From Halospina denitrificans (GTDB lineage Bacteria; Pseudomonadota; Gammaproteobacteria; Pseudomonadales; Oleiphilaceae), in assembly GCF_004364635.1 (NCBI RefSeq), contig NZ_SOAX01000001.1:124001-188000 (forward strand): a DNA stretch of 64,000 nt, given 5' to 3'. Below the pieces are notes generated by a model. The model did no database searches and was not told the origin of the DNA. It saw only the letters and a list, made by a program, of their open reading frames with translations. A program made the translations under genes and the position numbers. Positions 14,702-22,497 of the stretch are shown here, piece by piece. Position 1 is the first letter of the stretch. Every line of letters begins with the position of its first letter.

Positions 14702-14884
14702 ATGATGACCATGCATCAGAATACCGACCCTGTAAATCGCCTCAACCGGCTCTATGACCTGAAGCAGGCCCAGCTTGAAAAAGCGCGGGAAAACAATGAA
14801 GAGGACAGCCTCCGCTGGCAGGTCCTGAGCGCGGAAGCCGACGCCATCAGCCGTGCCCTGCGTGACCGGGGTGACCCGCTCTGA
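14702..14884 (+). CDS. Small hypothetical protein behind a sigma-54 promoter
   Basis: A 60-residue ORF that I do not recognise. The product is charged, helix-prone and soluble, with a central stretch (RLYDLKQAQLEKARENNEED) likely to be amphipathic helix or coiled coil; it has no signal peptide, membrane segment or Cys. Starts at 14702, 14705 and 14711 are possible; GGGG lies about ten bases upstream. It is the only ORF between the sigma-54 promoter and folE. A regulated promoter directly in front supports it being a real gene, although readthrough into folE 129 bases later is also possible. Confidence 0.6.
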   Translation: MMTMHQNTDPVNRLNRLYDLKQAQLEKARENNEEDSLRWQVLSAEADAISRALRDRGDPL

Positions 14885-15013
14885 GGCCGCCGCTTTCCCT
14901 GTGATCCATACTCCCACCCCCTGCGTAAGTCTGTCCATATAATTGACAGTCTTGGGTTTCATTGTCTGCCCCTATAAACTGCCCCCTGAACCGCAGTCTT
15001 CGGGAGAGTAAGC

Positions 15014-15580
15014 ATGAGCGACAACACAGAAGGCCTGGCGGCGGACTACCGCGACATCATCAGTCGTCTGGGCGAAGACCCGGACCGCGAGGGCCTCGCC
15101 GACACCCCCGGACGCGCCGCCAAGGCGATGGAATTCCTGACACGGGGCTACCACCAGAACCTGGAAAGCGTGGTCAATGGCGCCATCTTCGAGTCATCCA
15201 ACGACGAGATGGTCGTTGTCCAGGACATCGAGCTCTACTCGCTCTGTGAACATCACCTGCTGCCCTTTGTCGGCAAGTGCCACCTGGCCTATCTGCCCAA
15301 TGGACGAGTCATCGGCCTGTCCAAGTGCGCCCGCATCGTGGATATGTTCGCCCGGCGGCTCCAGATCCAGGAATCGCTGACCCGCCAGATTGCGGAAGCC
15401 ATCCAGGAGGTCACCGGCGCCAAGGGGGTGGCCGTGGTGATCGAAGCCAACCACATGTGCATGATGATGCGTGGCGTCGAAAAACAGAACTCCACCATGA
15501 AGACGTCGGTCATGCTTGGCGCCTTCCGCGAATCCCAGGCCACGCGCATGGAATTTCTCACGCTCCTCAAACGGGGTTGA
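15014..15580 (+). CDS. folE: GTP cyclohydrolase I
   Basis: Converts GTP to dihydroneopterin triphosphate, the first step of folate and pterin synthesis; a cytoplasmic homodecamer. It is 188 aa. Zinc ligands are C78 and H81 in [12 protein letters not shown] and C149 in HMCMMMRG; the 71-residue spacing equals that of the E. coli enzyme (C110, H113, C181), so this is the zinc-dependent type I form. GGAGAG precedes the ATG. It is followed after 14 bases by folX, so both probably form one transcript. A TTGACA at 14943 and TATAAA at 14973 lie upstream but are poorly spaced for one promoter. Confidence 0.97.
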   Translation: MSDNTEGLAADYRDIISRLGEDPDREGLADTPGRAAKAMEFLTRGYHQNLESVVNGAIFESSNDEMVVVQDIELYSLCEHHLLPFVGKCHLAYLPNGRVIGLSKCARIVDMFARRLQIQESLTRQIAEAIQEVTGAKGVAVVIEANHMCMMMRGVEKQNSTMKTSVMLGAFRESQATRMEFLTLLKRG

Positions 15581-15594
15581 GGGAGAGCTGGACG

Positions 15595-15969
15595 ATGGCA
15601 CGCACCCGGACCGCCACCATTCGCATCAAGAACCTCCGCCTCAGGACCTATGTCGGCATCAAGGAAGAGGAAGTCAACAACCGCCAGGATGTGGTGGTCA
15701 ATGTCCGGCTGGTCTATGACGCCGGCCGGGCGATCCAGGATAACGACATCGAGGCGGCACTGAATTACCGCACCATCACCAAGAACATCATCGCGTATGT
15801 GGAAGACAACCGGTTTGCCCTGCTGGAACGCATGACCCGTGAAGTGCTGGGCATTGCCATGGAACCGCAGGCAGTCCTTGAGGCGGAAGTGGAAATTGAC
15901 AAGCCCCACGCGCTGCGCTTCTCGGATTCGGTATCCGTTACCCTGAGTGACCGCCGGGGAGAAGATTGA
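15595..15969 (+). CDS. folX: FolX, dihydroneopterin triphosphate 2'-epimerase
   Basis: A 124-aa member of the FolB/FolX family that epimerises dihydroneopterin triphosphate to the monapterin form. The start [20 protein letters not shown], then [21 protein letters not shown] and [19 protein letters not shown], is close to E. coli FolX and more like FolX than the aldolase FolB. GGGAGAG precedes the ATG at 15595. Its position right behind folE suggests tetrahydromonapterin synthesis, as in Pseudomonas. Confidence 0.9.
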   Translation: MARTRTATIRIKNLRLRTYVGIKEEEVNNRQDVVVNVRLVYDAGRAIQDNDIEAALNYRTITKNIIAYVEDNRFALLERMTREVLGIAMEPQAVLEAEVEIDKPHALRFSDSVSVTLSDRRGED

Positions 15970-16054
15970 CACCCGGTCATCCGCGATCCATGGCTTTTGG
16001 GTTATGCTCCCTCTGACGTGATTTCCCATTAACCGGATGCCAACAGGACAGCTC

Positions 16055-16711
16055 ATGGATGACCAGCACCCTCAATCGCTCGGCAAGGCCTTCCTCACAG
16101 GCCTGGTTCTGCTTCTGCCACTGTTCATCATCGCCATTGCGATCTACTGGCTGTTCAGGGTGGTTACCGGTCTGACCTCCCCGATAACCGGCATTATCAC
16201 CAACATGACCGGCATTCCGGATCTTGCCGGTCACGCCCTGGTTCTGGTTTCAGTGCTCGGGCTCATTCTGCTGATCGGCATTTTCGCCCGCACGACCATC
16301 GGAGGCTGGCTCCACCCCCGCATCGAGATGTACTTCCAGCGGGTGACCCCCGGGTATCGGATGCTGCGCGAAATGGTCCAGCACCTGTTCGGTGACAGGG
16401 ACTCACCCTTCGCCCATGGCTCCGTGGCCCTGGTCCAGCTATACGGCCCCAACGTACCCATCACGGTCACCGGCATCGTGACCAGCCGCCACGACGACGG
16501 CGTCTGTACCGTCTTCGTACCCACTGGCCCCAACCCGACATCGGGCTTCATTTACCATGTACCCGCGGAACTGATCCAGCAGCGCCCCGATGTGCGCGTG
16601 GACGAAGCCATCAGAACCATCATTGCCTGCGGCATGGGCACGGGCACCGTCTTCCGCGGCGCCCCGCCAACGCAGCTCACCCCAGCGGACACCTCCCCCC
16701 GCGGTGACTGA
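16055..16711 (+). CDS. DUF502 family inner-membrane protein
   Basis: A 218-aa membrane protein of unknown function. Two strong membrane helices lie at the N-terminal end (AFLTGLVLLLPLFIIAIAIYWLF and a second around HALVLVSVLGLILLIGIFA), and the remainder (VQLYGPNVPITVTGIVTSRH, FVPTGPNPTSGFIYHVP) is the conserved DUF502 soluble part. The ATG at 16055, six bases after AGGA, is preferred over that at 16037. It stands between folX and a DUF411 gene, all on one strand, but nothing connects them functionally. Confidence 0.85.
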   Translation: MDDQHPQSLGKAFLTGLVLLLPLFIIAIAIYWLFRVVTGLTSPITGIITNMTGIPDLAGHALVLVSVLGLILLIGIFARTTIGGWLHPRIEMYFQRVTPGYRMLREMVQHLFGDRDSPFAHGSVALVQLYGPNVPITVTGIVTSRHDDGVCTVFVPTGPNPTSGFIYHVPAELIQQRPDVRVDEAIRTIIACGMGTGTVFRGAPPTQLTPADTSPRGD

Positions 16712-16825
16712 GCCCTTTCATCCGGGTCAGGTGCCAGTGGAACCCGGATGGACAGGAACTTTGTACAACGGGTAACGGCAAGTCATAATGAACAGGACGC
16801 GGACATCGAACCCAAGGGAGGGCCC

Positions 16826-17341
16826 ATGCGCCGAAACCTCATCATAGGCTCATCGCTGCTCATTCTGGCTGTTATTGCCGGCGGCTTCTGGGCGTGGGGT
16901 CCCGCCCAGCAACAAGTGGCGCAGGACAACACCGCTCAAGCGCCCATTGAGCGGACCCTGGTCGTCTATGCCTCACCACAGTGCGGCTGCTGCGGCGACT
17001 GGGTTACCCACATGGAAAATAATGGCTTTACAACGGAAATGCACAGGGTCAACAACATCAACGAGATCAAGAAGGAGGCGGGCCTGCCGCGGGAACTGGC
17101 CAGCTGCCACACAGCATTTATTGACGACTACCTGATCGAAGGGCATGTCCCGGCGAAAGACGTAAGGCGACTGCTCCGCGAACAGCCCGAGGCTTCAGGT
17201 CTGAGTGTTCCAAGGATGCCCATGGGAAGCCCCGGTATGGAAATCGAGGGCCGCGGCCGTGACGCATTCGACGTTATTCTCTTCAAACAGAATGGCACCC
17301 AGAGCATCTACCAGTCCTATTCAGCGCAGACCAGCCTCTGA
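16826..17341 (+). CDS. DUF411 family metal-binding protein
   Basis: A 171-aa exported or membrane-anchored protein. An N-terminal hydrophobic segment (LIIGSSLLILAVIAGGFWAW) is followed by the DUF411 domain, which begins YASPQCGCCGDWV with a CxCC metal-binding cluster and continues GLPRELASCHTAFIDDYLIEGHVP and FDVILF. Relatives are often found near copper-resistance genes; none is nearby here. GGGAGGG sits before the ATG at 16826, which is preferred over two earlier in-frame ATGs. A role in periplasmic metal handling is inferred from family. Confidence 0.85.
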   Translation: MRRNLIIGSSLLILAVIAGGFWAWGPAQQQVAQDNTAQAPIERTLVVYASPQCGCCGDWVTHMENNGFTTEMHRVNNINEIKKEAGLPRELASCHTAFIDDYLIEGHVPAKDVRRLLREQPEASGLSVPRMPMGSPGMEIEGRGRDAFDVILFKQNGTQSIYQSYSAQTSL

Positions 17342-17399
17342 ATCCGTTACAATCCCCCATCAGCTTTATTCCAATACGTGAAAACAGGTCTCCTACTGC

Positions 17400-19352
17400 A
17401 TGCTTAATCCCGACGCTCTGAACCAGCTTCGTCAGCTCCGCTCAGACATTGAAGCCGAGAAGGAACTCTTCAGCGGTACCGTCAAACGGGTTACCGGACG
17501 TTTCGGGTTTGTCGCCCTTGATGATGGCCGCGACATCTACCTGCCCAAGGATGAGGCCCAGAAAGTGCTGCTGGGCGACCGGGTTCAGATCCAGGTGCAC
17601 GAGGAAAGCGCAGGCAAGCCCACCGGTGAACTGGAAAGCGTCGACGACAAGGCGCTGGACACCTTCATCGGTCAGTACATCATTCGCGGCAAGGGCCATT
17701 TCGTGGCCCCGGACATCAACGGCCTCAGCCGCTGGTTCTTCGTTCCCCCCAAGCTTCGCGCCAATGCGAAAGATGGGGACTATGTGCACGCCAGGGTAAG
17801 CCGCCACCCCTTCAGTAACGGCAATGCCCAGGCTGAAGTGCTGAGCATCATCGGCAACGAAACGGATCCGGGCATTGAGCGCGGCTACGCCATGGCCAAG
17901 TACCAGCTGCGTGATGAGTGGCCCGAGGCCGTGACCGAAGAAATCCAGGCCCTGTCGGAGGCATCGATCGAGTCAGCTGTGGATGCCCGGGAAGACCTGT
18001 CGGACATTCCCTTTGTCACCATCGACGCGCCCAGCACCCAGGACATGGATGATGCCCTCATGGCCGAGCCTGACGGTGACGGCTGGCGCCTGCGCATTGC
18101 CATCGCGGACCCCACTGGCCTGCTGCCCGAGGATGGCGCCACTGAAAAGGAAGCGCGCCATCGCGCCAGCTCCGCCTATTTTCCGGGTCAGCCACGGGCC
18201 ATGCTGCCGCCGGCCATCAGCCAGGAGCTCGGCTCACTGATGGCCGGCCGGCGCCGTCTGGCGCTTGTGTGCGATGTGCATGTGGCGGCTGACGGCACCC
18301 TTGGTGACTACCAGCTCCGCCCGGCCATCATTCAGTCCCATGGCAAGCTGGCCTACGAGAGTGTCGCCGCCTTTTTTGAGGGCCGTGTCGACGATGAACT
18401 GAGTGCGCTGGACGACCCGACCCTGCAGAGCCTCAATCACCTCAAGACCGTAGGGGAAGCCCTGAGGCAGTGGCGCGAGACCCATGCCCTGGTCAACGAG
18501 GACAGGCCCGATTATCGCCTGCGCCTGGACGAGAACCGCAAGATCCGCAGCATCGAGAAGCGCTACCAGACCAGTGCCCACCGCCTGGTGGAAGAGTGCA
18601 TGATTACCGCCAACCGCTGCGCCGCCGATTTCCTGAGCCGGCGCAACGACGACGGGCTCTTCATCACGCACGCCGGTGTACGCTCGGAGAAAACCGACAA
18701 CATCCGCCAGCTGCTGGAAACACACTGCCCGGAGCTGCTGGATATTGACCCGACAACCCCCGAAGGTTTTGCCGGCCTGGTGCGCAAGGCCTCGGCCCTG
18801 GAGACGGACCTGCCGGTGAAATCCATCGTCATGCGCCAGCTTGAGCGCGCGGAAATGGCCACCGAAGCCGCCCCCCATCATGGGATGGGACTGGAACTCT
18901 ATACCACCATGACATCGCCGCTGCGCAAGTACAGTGACTACTTCGTGCACCGGCTTATCCGGTACCACCTCGGCCTGACCGAAAAGCCCGACTGGGACGC
19001 TTCCGTACTCACCGCGCTCCAGGAATCCCAGTGGCAGCTGCGCCAGGCCGTGAACGAAATGGAGCATTCCCTGAAGTGCCAGTTCGCCCCCAACCTCGGC
19101 AATGAACCGCTGGATGGGGAGATTGTCCAGGTCAACGCCGGTGGCTTCCAGGTGCGACTCAACGAGACGGGGCTGGTCGGTTTCGTGGCGGCCAGGGATC
19201 TGCCGGAAAAATACAGCTTCGACCCCGTGACGCACACACTGACCAGCAAAACCCAACAGTTCCGACTGGAGCAACCGGTGCGGGTCCGCTTCAGGGACGT
19301 CGATCAGGAACGGCGCCAGATCCGTTTTGAACTGCTTGATCCCGAAACCTAG
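17400..19352 (+). CDS. rnb: Exoribonuclease II (RNase II family)
   Basis: Degrades RNA processively from the 3' end to small oligonucleotides. It is 650 aa, close to E. coli RNase II (644). Two cold-shock-like OB domains are followed by the catalytic RNB domain; the metal-binding acidic cluster is D209, D215, D217 and D218 in IDAPSTQDMDDAL, with the same spacing as E. coli D201, D207, D209 and D210. A C-terminal S1 domain (DGEIVQVNAGGFQVRL) ends the protein. It lacks the longer N- and C-terminal extensions of RNase R. A single gene with its own start; only a weak ribosome site (CAGG) is seen. Confidence 0.92.
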   Translation: MLNPDALNQLRQLRSDIEAEKELFSGTVKRVTGRFGFVALDDGRDIYLPKDEAQKVLLGDRVQIQVHEESAGKPTGELESVDDKALDTFIGQYIIRGKGHFVAPDINGLSRWFFVPPKLRANAKDGDYVHARVSRHPFSNGNAQAEVLSIIGNETDPGIERGYAMAKYQLRDEWPEAVTEEIQALSEASIESAVDAREDLSDIPFVTIDAPSTQDMDDALMAEPDGDGWRLRIAIADPTGLLPEDGATEKEARHRASSAYFPGQPRAMLPPAISQELGSLMAGRRRLALVCDVHVAADGTLGDYQLRPAIIQSHGKLAYESVAAFFEGRVDDELSALDDPTLQSLNHLKTVGEALRQWRETHALVNEDRPDYRLRLDENRKIRSIEKRYQTSAHRLVEECMITANRCAADFLSRRNDDGLFITHAGVRSEKTDNIRQLLETHCPELLDIDPTTPEGFAGLVRKASALETDLPVKSIVMRQLERAEMATEAAPHHGMGLELYTTMTSPLRKYSDYFVHRLIRYHLGLTEKPDWDASVLTALQESQWQLRQAVNEMEHSLKCQFAPNLGNEPLDGEIVQVNAGGFQVRLNETGLVGFVAARDLPEKYSFDPVTHTLTSKTQQFRLEQPVRVRFRDVDQERRQIRFELLDPET

Positions 19353-19372
19353 AGGGGTATACTGGAGCTATA

Positions 19373-19391
19373 TGCAAACCTCATGTTTGCA
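19373..19391. promoter_or_regulatory. 19-bp inverted repeat before the solute-binding protein gene
   Basis: TGCAAAC and GTTTGCA form perfect 7-bp arms around CTCAT. The element lies 20 bases before the TTG start of the next gene. It could be an operator or an mRNA hairpin near the ribosome site; no T-run follows, so it is not a typical terminator. Confidence 0.4.
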
Positions 19392-19411
19392 GAAGGTACA
19401 GGTATTATCCA

Positions 19412-20227
19412 TTGACCGCTCTTGTTCGCAGAGCCCAACGACTGGGCTCAGTCCTGTTGTTAGTGGCCGTTGCCGGCCTCAGTCTCCCCGCGCTGCCGGC
19501 AGACCCGACCATCACCATTCGGGCCGACGTCTGGTTTCCCATGAACGGGGAGCCGGACTCCGATCGCCCGGGTTACATGATCGAGTTCGCCCAGGCCATC
19601 TTCGGCGCCCAGGGCTACGAGGTGGATTACCGCGCCATGCCCTGGAGCCGATCACTGTTAAACGTGAGCCTTGGCTTCAGCGATTGTGTGGTGGGCGCCT
19701 ATAAGGAAGATGCCCCCGGCTTTGTTTTTCCGGAAACCCACTGGGGAGAAGACCAGACCCTGTTCTGGAAGCGTGCCGGTTCGGAGTGGCACTTCGATGG
19801 TGACCTTGCATCCCTCGAAAGACTCCAGGTTGGGCTGATCCGCGACTATGCCTATTCGCCGGCCTTTGATGCCTTCATGGAAATGCATCCTTCCGGAGCC
19901 GAACTCCTGAGCGCCAACAATGCCCTGGAGCAGAATATCCGCAAGCTGATGTTGGGTCGTATTGACGTCACCGTGGAATCGAGGCTGGTCATGGAGGCAA
20001 AGCTTGAGGCGCTGGACATGGAGGATGAGATTGTTCCCGCCGGACGAGTCGGCGCCCCAAACCCCATGTACATCGCCTGTTCTCCGAAGAATCCCGAGAG
20101 CCAGCGCTATATTGAATGGGTGGACGCCGGCACAGCGCGACTCAGGGAAACCGGTGAATTACAGGCCATACTGGCTCGCTACGGCCTGCATGACTGGGAC
20201 CGCCTCCCCGAGCAGGTCGAACGCTAG
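19412..20227 (+). CDS. Periplasmic solute-binding protein, amino-acid-type (SBP_bac_3-like)
   Basis: A 271-aa secreted protein with an N-terminal signal peptide (RLGSVLLLVAVAGLSLPALPA). The mature part has the two-lobe solute-binding pattern: an early beta strand, GYMIEFAQAIFGAQGYEVDY, then a second lobe with VGLIRDYAYSP, and a hinge near the middle. No transporter genes accompany it, so it may act with a sensor or a distant ABC system. The start is TTG; no ATG precedes the signal peptide in frame. The gene ends tail-to-tail with hemH, sharing four bases (CTAG). The ligand is unknown. Confidence 0.78.
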   Translation: MTALVRRAQRLGSVLLLVAVAGLSLPALPADPTITIRADVWFPMNGEPDSDRPGYMIEFAQAIFGAQGYEVDYRAMPWSRSLLNVSLGFSDCVVGAYKEDAPGFVFPETHWGEDQTLFWKRAGSEWHFDGDLASLERLQVGLIRDYAYSPAFDAFMEMHPSGAELLSANNALEQNIRKLMLGRIDVTVESRLVMEAKLEALDMEDEIVPAGRVGAPNPMYIACSPKNPESQRYIEWVDAGTARLRETGELQAILARYGLHDWDRLPEQVER

Positions 20228-21318
20228 CGCTCGGCTCCCAGGGCCTCCGCCCGCTCCCGAGCGGCTGCCAGCGCATCCGGGTCGTTCACGGGCAGGGTCC
20301 AGCCCTGCAGATGCTTTTCCACCAGCGCGGTAATCATGTCGATATGGCCCTCGTCCGCATTCAGTGCCGGAATGTAGTGGAAGTTCTCACCCCCCGCCTC
20401 CATGAAGTATTCGCGGTTCTCCTCGTCAATCTCTTCAATGGTCTCCAGGCAGTCCGACGAGAAACCGGGACACACAACGTGAACGGATTTAACGCCCTCG
20501 CCCGGAAGACTCATCATGGTCTCGTCGGTGTAGGGTTTGAGCCATTCTTCACGCCCGAAACGTGACTGGAAGGTGGTCTTGTACTCTCCCTCGCGAAGCC
20601 CCAGCCGTGCCGCCAGCAGGCGGGTCGTCTTATGGCACTCGCAGTGGTAGGGGTCGCCGTTGAGCAGGTAGCGTCTGGGAACGCCATGATAGGACAGGAT
20701 GAGCTTGTCCGGGCGCCCATTCTCTTCCCAGAAGTTTTCAATCTTGCGTGCCAGGGCCTCAATATAGGGCTCAAAGTCATGATAGTGACTGATGAAGCGC
20801 AGGTCCGGCAGCCAGCGACGCTGCTGGAAGTCCTGAGCCAGGGCATCAAAGGTCGAACCGGTAGTGGACGCCGAATACTGCGGGTACATGGGCAGGACCA
20901 GAAGCTGCCTGACGCCTCGGCGCTGCAGATCCTCCAGCGCCGAGGCAATGGACGGATTACCGTAGCGCATGGCGTAAGCTACCTCCACATTCTTGCCATA
21001 GCGGAACCGCAGGCGATCCTTCAGCCCTTCGTACTGGTTCCTGGTGTGCACCAGCAACGGCGAGCCTTCCTCACTCCAGACGCTGCGATACCCCTCGGCG
21101 GATTTCCGTGGGCGGGTGCGCAGAACGATGCCGTGGAGAATCAGCCACCACAACAGACGGGGCAGCTCAATAACCCGCGGATCGGACAGGAATTGATTCA
21201 GGTAGCGTCTCAGCGCCGACGTCGTGGGGGCGTCCGGCGTACCCAGATTGGTGATCAGTACGCCGGTCTTTGCCGGCTGGTCGTGAGTAAAGTGCTCACT
21301 CATGCCTTGGTATTTCAT
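20224..21318 (-). CDS. hemH: Ferrochelatase
   Basis: Inserts ferrous iron into protoporphyrin IX in the last step of haem synthesis. It is 364 aa. LITNLGTPDAPTTSALRRYL, LPMYPQYSASTTGS, LSYHGVPRRY with the catalytic His, and VVCPGFSSDCLETIEEI with its conserved Glu residues are all typical. GCGGAG precedes the ATG at 21318; a second ATG five codons later is also possible. It is divergent from the flavoprotein gene at 21414 and overlaps the stop of the solute-binding protein gene. Confidence 0.96.
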   Translation of the reverse strand: MKYQGMSEHFTHDQPAKTGVLITNLGTPDAPTTSALRRYLNQFLSDPRVIELPRLLWWLILHGIVLRTRPRKSAEGYRSVWSEEGSPLLVHTRNQYEGLKDRLRFRYGKNVEVAYAMRYGNPSIASALEDLQRRGVRQLLVLPMYPQYSASTTGSTFDALAQDFQQRRWLPDLRFISHYHDFEPYIEALARKIENFWEENGRPDKLILSYHGVPRRYLLNGDPYHCECHKTTRLLAARLGLREGEYKTTFQSRFGREEWLKPYTDETMMSLPGEGVKSVHVVCPGFSSDCLETIEEIDEENREYFMEAGGENFHYIPALNADEGHIDMITALVEKHLQGWTLPVNDPDALAAARERAEALGAER

Positions 21319-21413
21319 AATACTCCGCTTACTGTCCAGGGGCTGGAATGGATTGACTCAAAGGGCATACGCTTCAATATGGATACCGGTTCCCTTTTTG
21401 TGAAGGAGATGAC

Positions 21414-21884
21414 ATGACGGAACCCAGACAACTGCTCGTGGTTGCGCACACGCCATCCCCCAACACCGAGCGCATGGCCGAAGCCGTACTCAGGGGCGCC
21501 CGCCATGAGGATATCGAAAATGTAACGACTCGGCACCTGCCACCGCTTCAGGCGGAGCCGGACGATGTCATGGCCGCTGACGCCATCATACTCGGCACCA
21601 CAGAGAATCTCGGTTATATGAGCGGAGCGCTGAAAGATTTTTTTGATCGAATCTATTATCCCTGCCTTGACCATACCCAGGCCCTGCCCTTTGCCAGTTT
21701 CATCCGTGCCGGAAAGGACGGCACGGGCACGATCCGGGCCATTGATACCATAACCACGGGCCTGCGCTGGCGCGCCGTTCAGGAACCGCTTCTGTGTCAG
21801 GGGGAGTTTGATGAGGCTTTTATTGACCAGTGTGAGGAGCTGGGACTCTATGTAGCGGCGGGTCTGGATGCGGGAATGTTCTAG
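21414..21884 (+). CDS. Flavodoxin-like NAD(P)H-dependent oxidoreductase
   Basis: A 156-aa flavodoxin-fold protein. It opens with a beta strand and FMN-phosphate loop (LLVVAHTPSPNTERMAEAV) and has TENLGYMSGALKDFFDRIYY, the usual flavin-ring loop of FMN reductases and WrbA-like proteins. AAGGAG stands before the ATG. It is divergent from hemH and ends just before a strong palindrome that probably serves as a shared terminator. The precise substrate is unknown. Confidence 0.8.
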   Translation: MTEPRQLLVVAHTPSPNTERMAEAVLRGARHEDIENVTTRHLPPLQAEPDDVMAADAIILGTTENLGYMSGALKDFFDRIYYPCLDHTQALPFASFIRAGKDGTGTIRAIDTITTGLRWRAVQEPLLCQGEFDEAFIDQCEELGLYVAAGLDAGMF

Positions 21885-21910
21885 CAGTGTGCCCCCGGGG
21901 AGCACACTGC
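21884..21910. terminator. Bidirectional terminator-like palindrome
   Basis: GCAGTGTGC and GCACACTGC form perfect 9-bp arms around a CCCCGGGG core. It lies between two convergent genes (flavoprotein and Spy-like protein). No strong T-run follows on either side, so termination is plausible rather than certain. Confidence 0.55.
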
Positions 21911-21925
21911 CTGGGGTAGGCGCGT

Positions 21926-22402
21926 TTACTGCTGGCCCTGGCCCTGGCCTTGGCCCTGACCACCACGCTGCTGCATCTGCTGCTGCATCTGCTGCATCTG
22001 CTTCTGACGCTGGCGCATCTTCTTTTCAAGCTCTTTACGCTGCTCTTCTGTGAAGACCTCTTCAACACGGGCCTGAAGCAGGATGCTCTCGGCCGTCATT
22101 TCGCCGGTCAGATTACCGAGCTTTTCGGCATCCTCGCGGATGGCGCCTTCGTCATAATCCGGGCCGATCTGGCCGTCGAGCTTCTTCTGAAGCTCCTGAA
22201 TTTCCTGCTGTGTTTCCTGGATGTCGCCCTGCATCTCATCAAGGATGCCGCGGATCTCTTCCTGCTGCTCATCGCTGAGATCAATCATCTTGGCGAGCTG
22301 ATCAACCTGATCACCTCCGGACTGACCCATTTGCTGCGCGTTGACAGAAAACGCCATTGTCAGCGCCACAAGGGCTGCTGCAAGGAGTTTGACCGTTTTC
22401 AT
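21926..22402 (-). CDS. Spy/CpxP-like periplasmic protein (LTxxQ family)
   Basis: A 158-aa exported protein with signal peptide KTVKLLAAALVALTMAFSVNA. The mature protein is nearly all helical and has two LTxxQ-type motifs, DLSDEQQEEI and VFTEEQRKEL, as in Spy and CpxP. The C-terminus is very rich in Gln and Gly (QMQQMQQQMQQ then GQGQGQ). Relatives are periplasmic chaperones or metal-stress proteins. It has no obvious partner gene here. Low complexity at the end makes length variation likely. Confidence 0.7.
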   Translation of the reverse strand: MKTVKLLAAALVALTMAFSVNAQQMGQSGGDQVDQLAKMIDLSDEQQEEIRGILDEMQGDIQETQQEIQELQKKLDGQIGPDYDEGAIREDAEKLGNLTGEMTAESILLQARVEEVFTEEQRKELEKKMRQRQKQMQQMQQQMQQRGGQGQGQGQGQQ

Positions 22403-22497
22403 AGAAACACTCCGGTAGTAATGATGTATGAGCCCGAGAGCATAACGCGATTAACGGGGTGGTTTCACGTCCTGAAGCACAAAATTCATTAACAAAC

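Noticed and set aside
14943-14978. TTGACA and TATAAA upstream of folE as one sigma-70 promoter
   Set aside because: The spacer is 24 bp, too long; each hexamer lacks a good partner at normal spacing.
22461-22476. Second parS-like half-site GGTTTCACGTCCTGAA
   Set aside because: Only the left half fits; no dyad.
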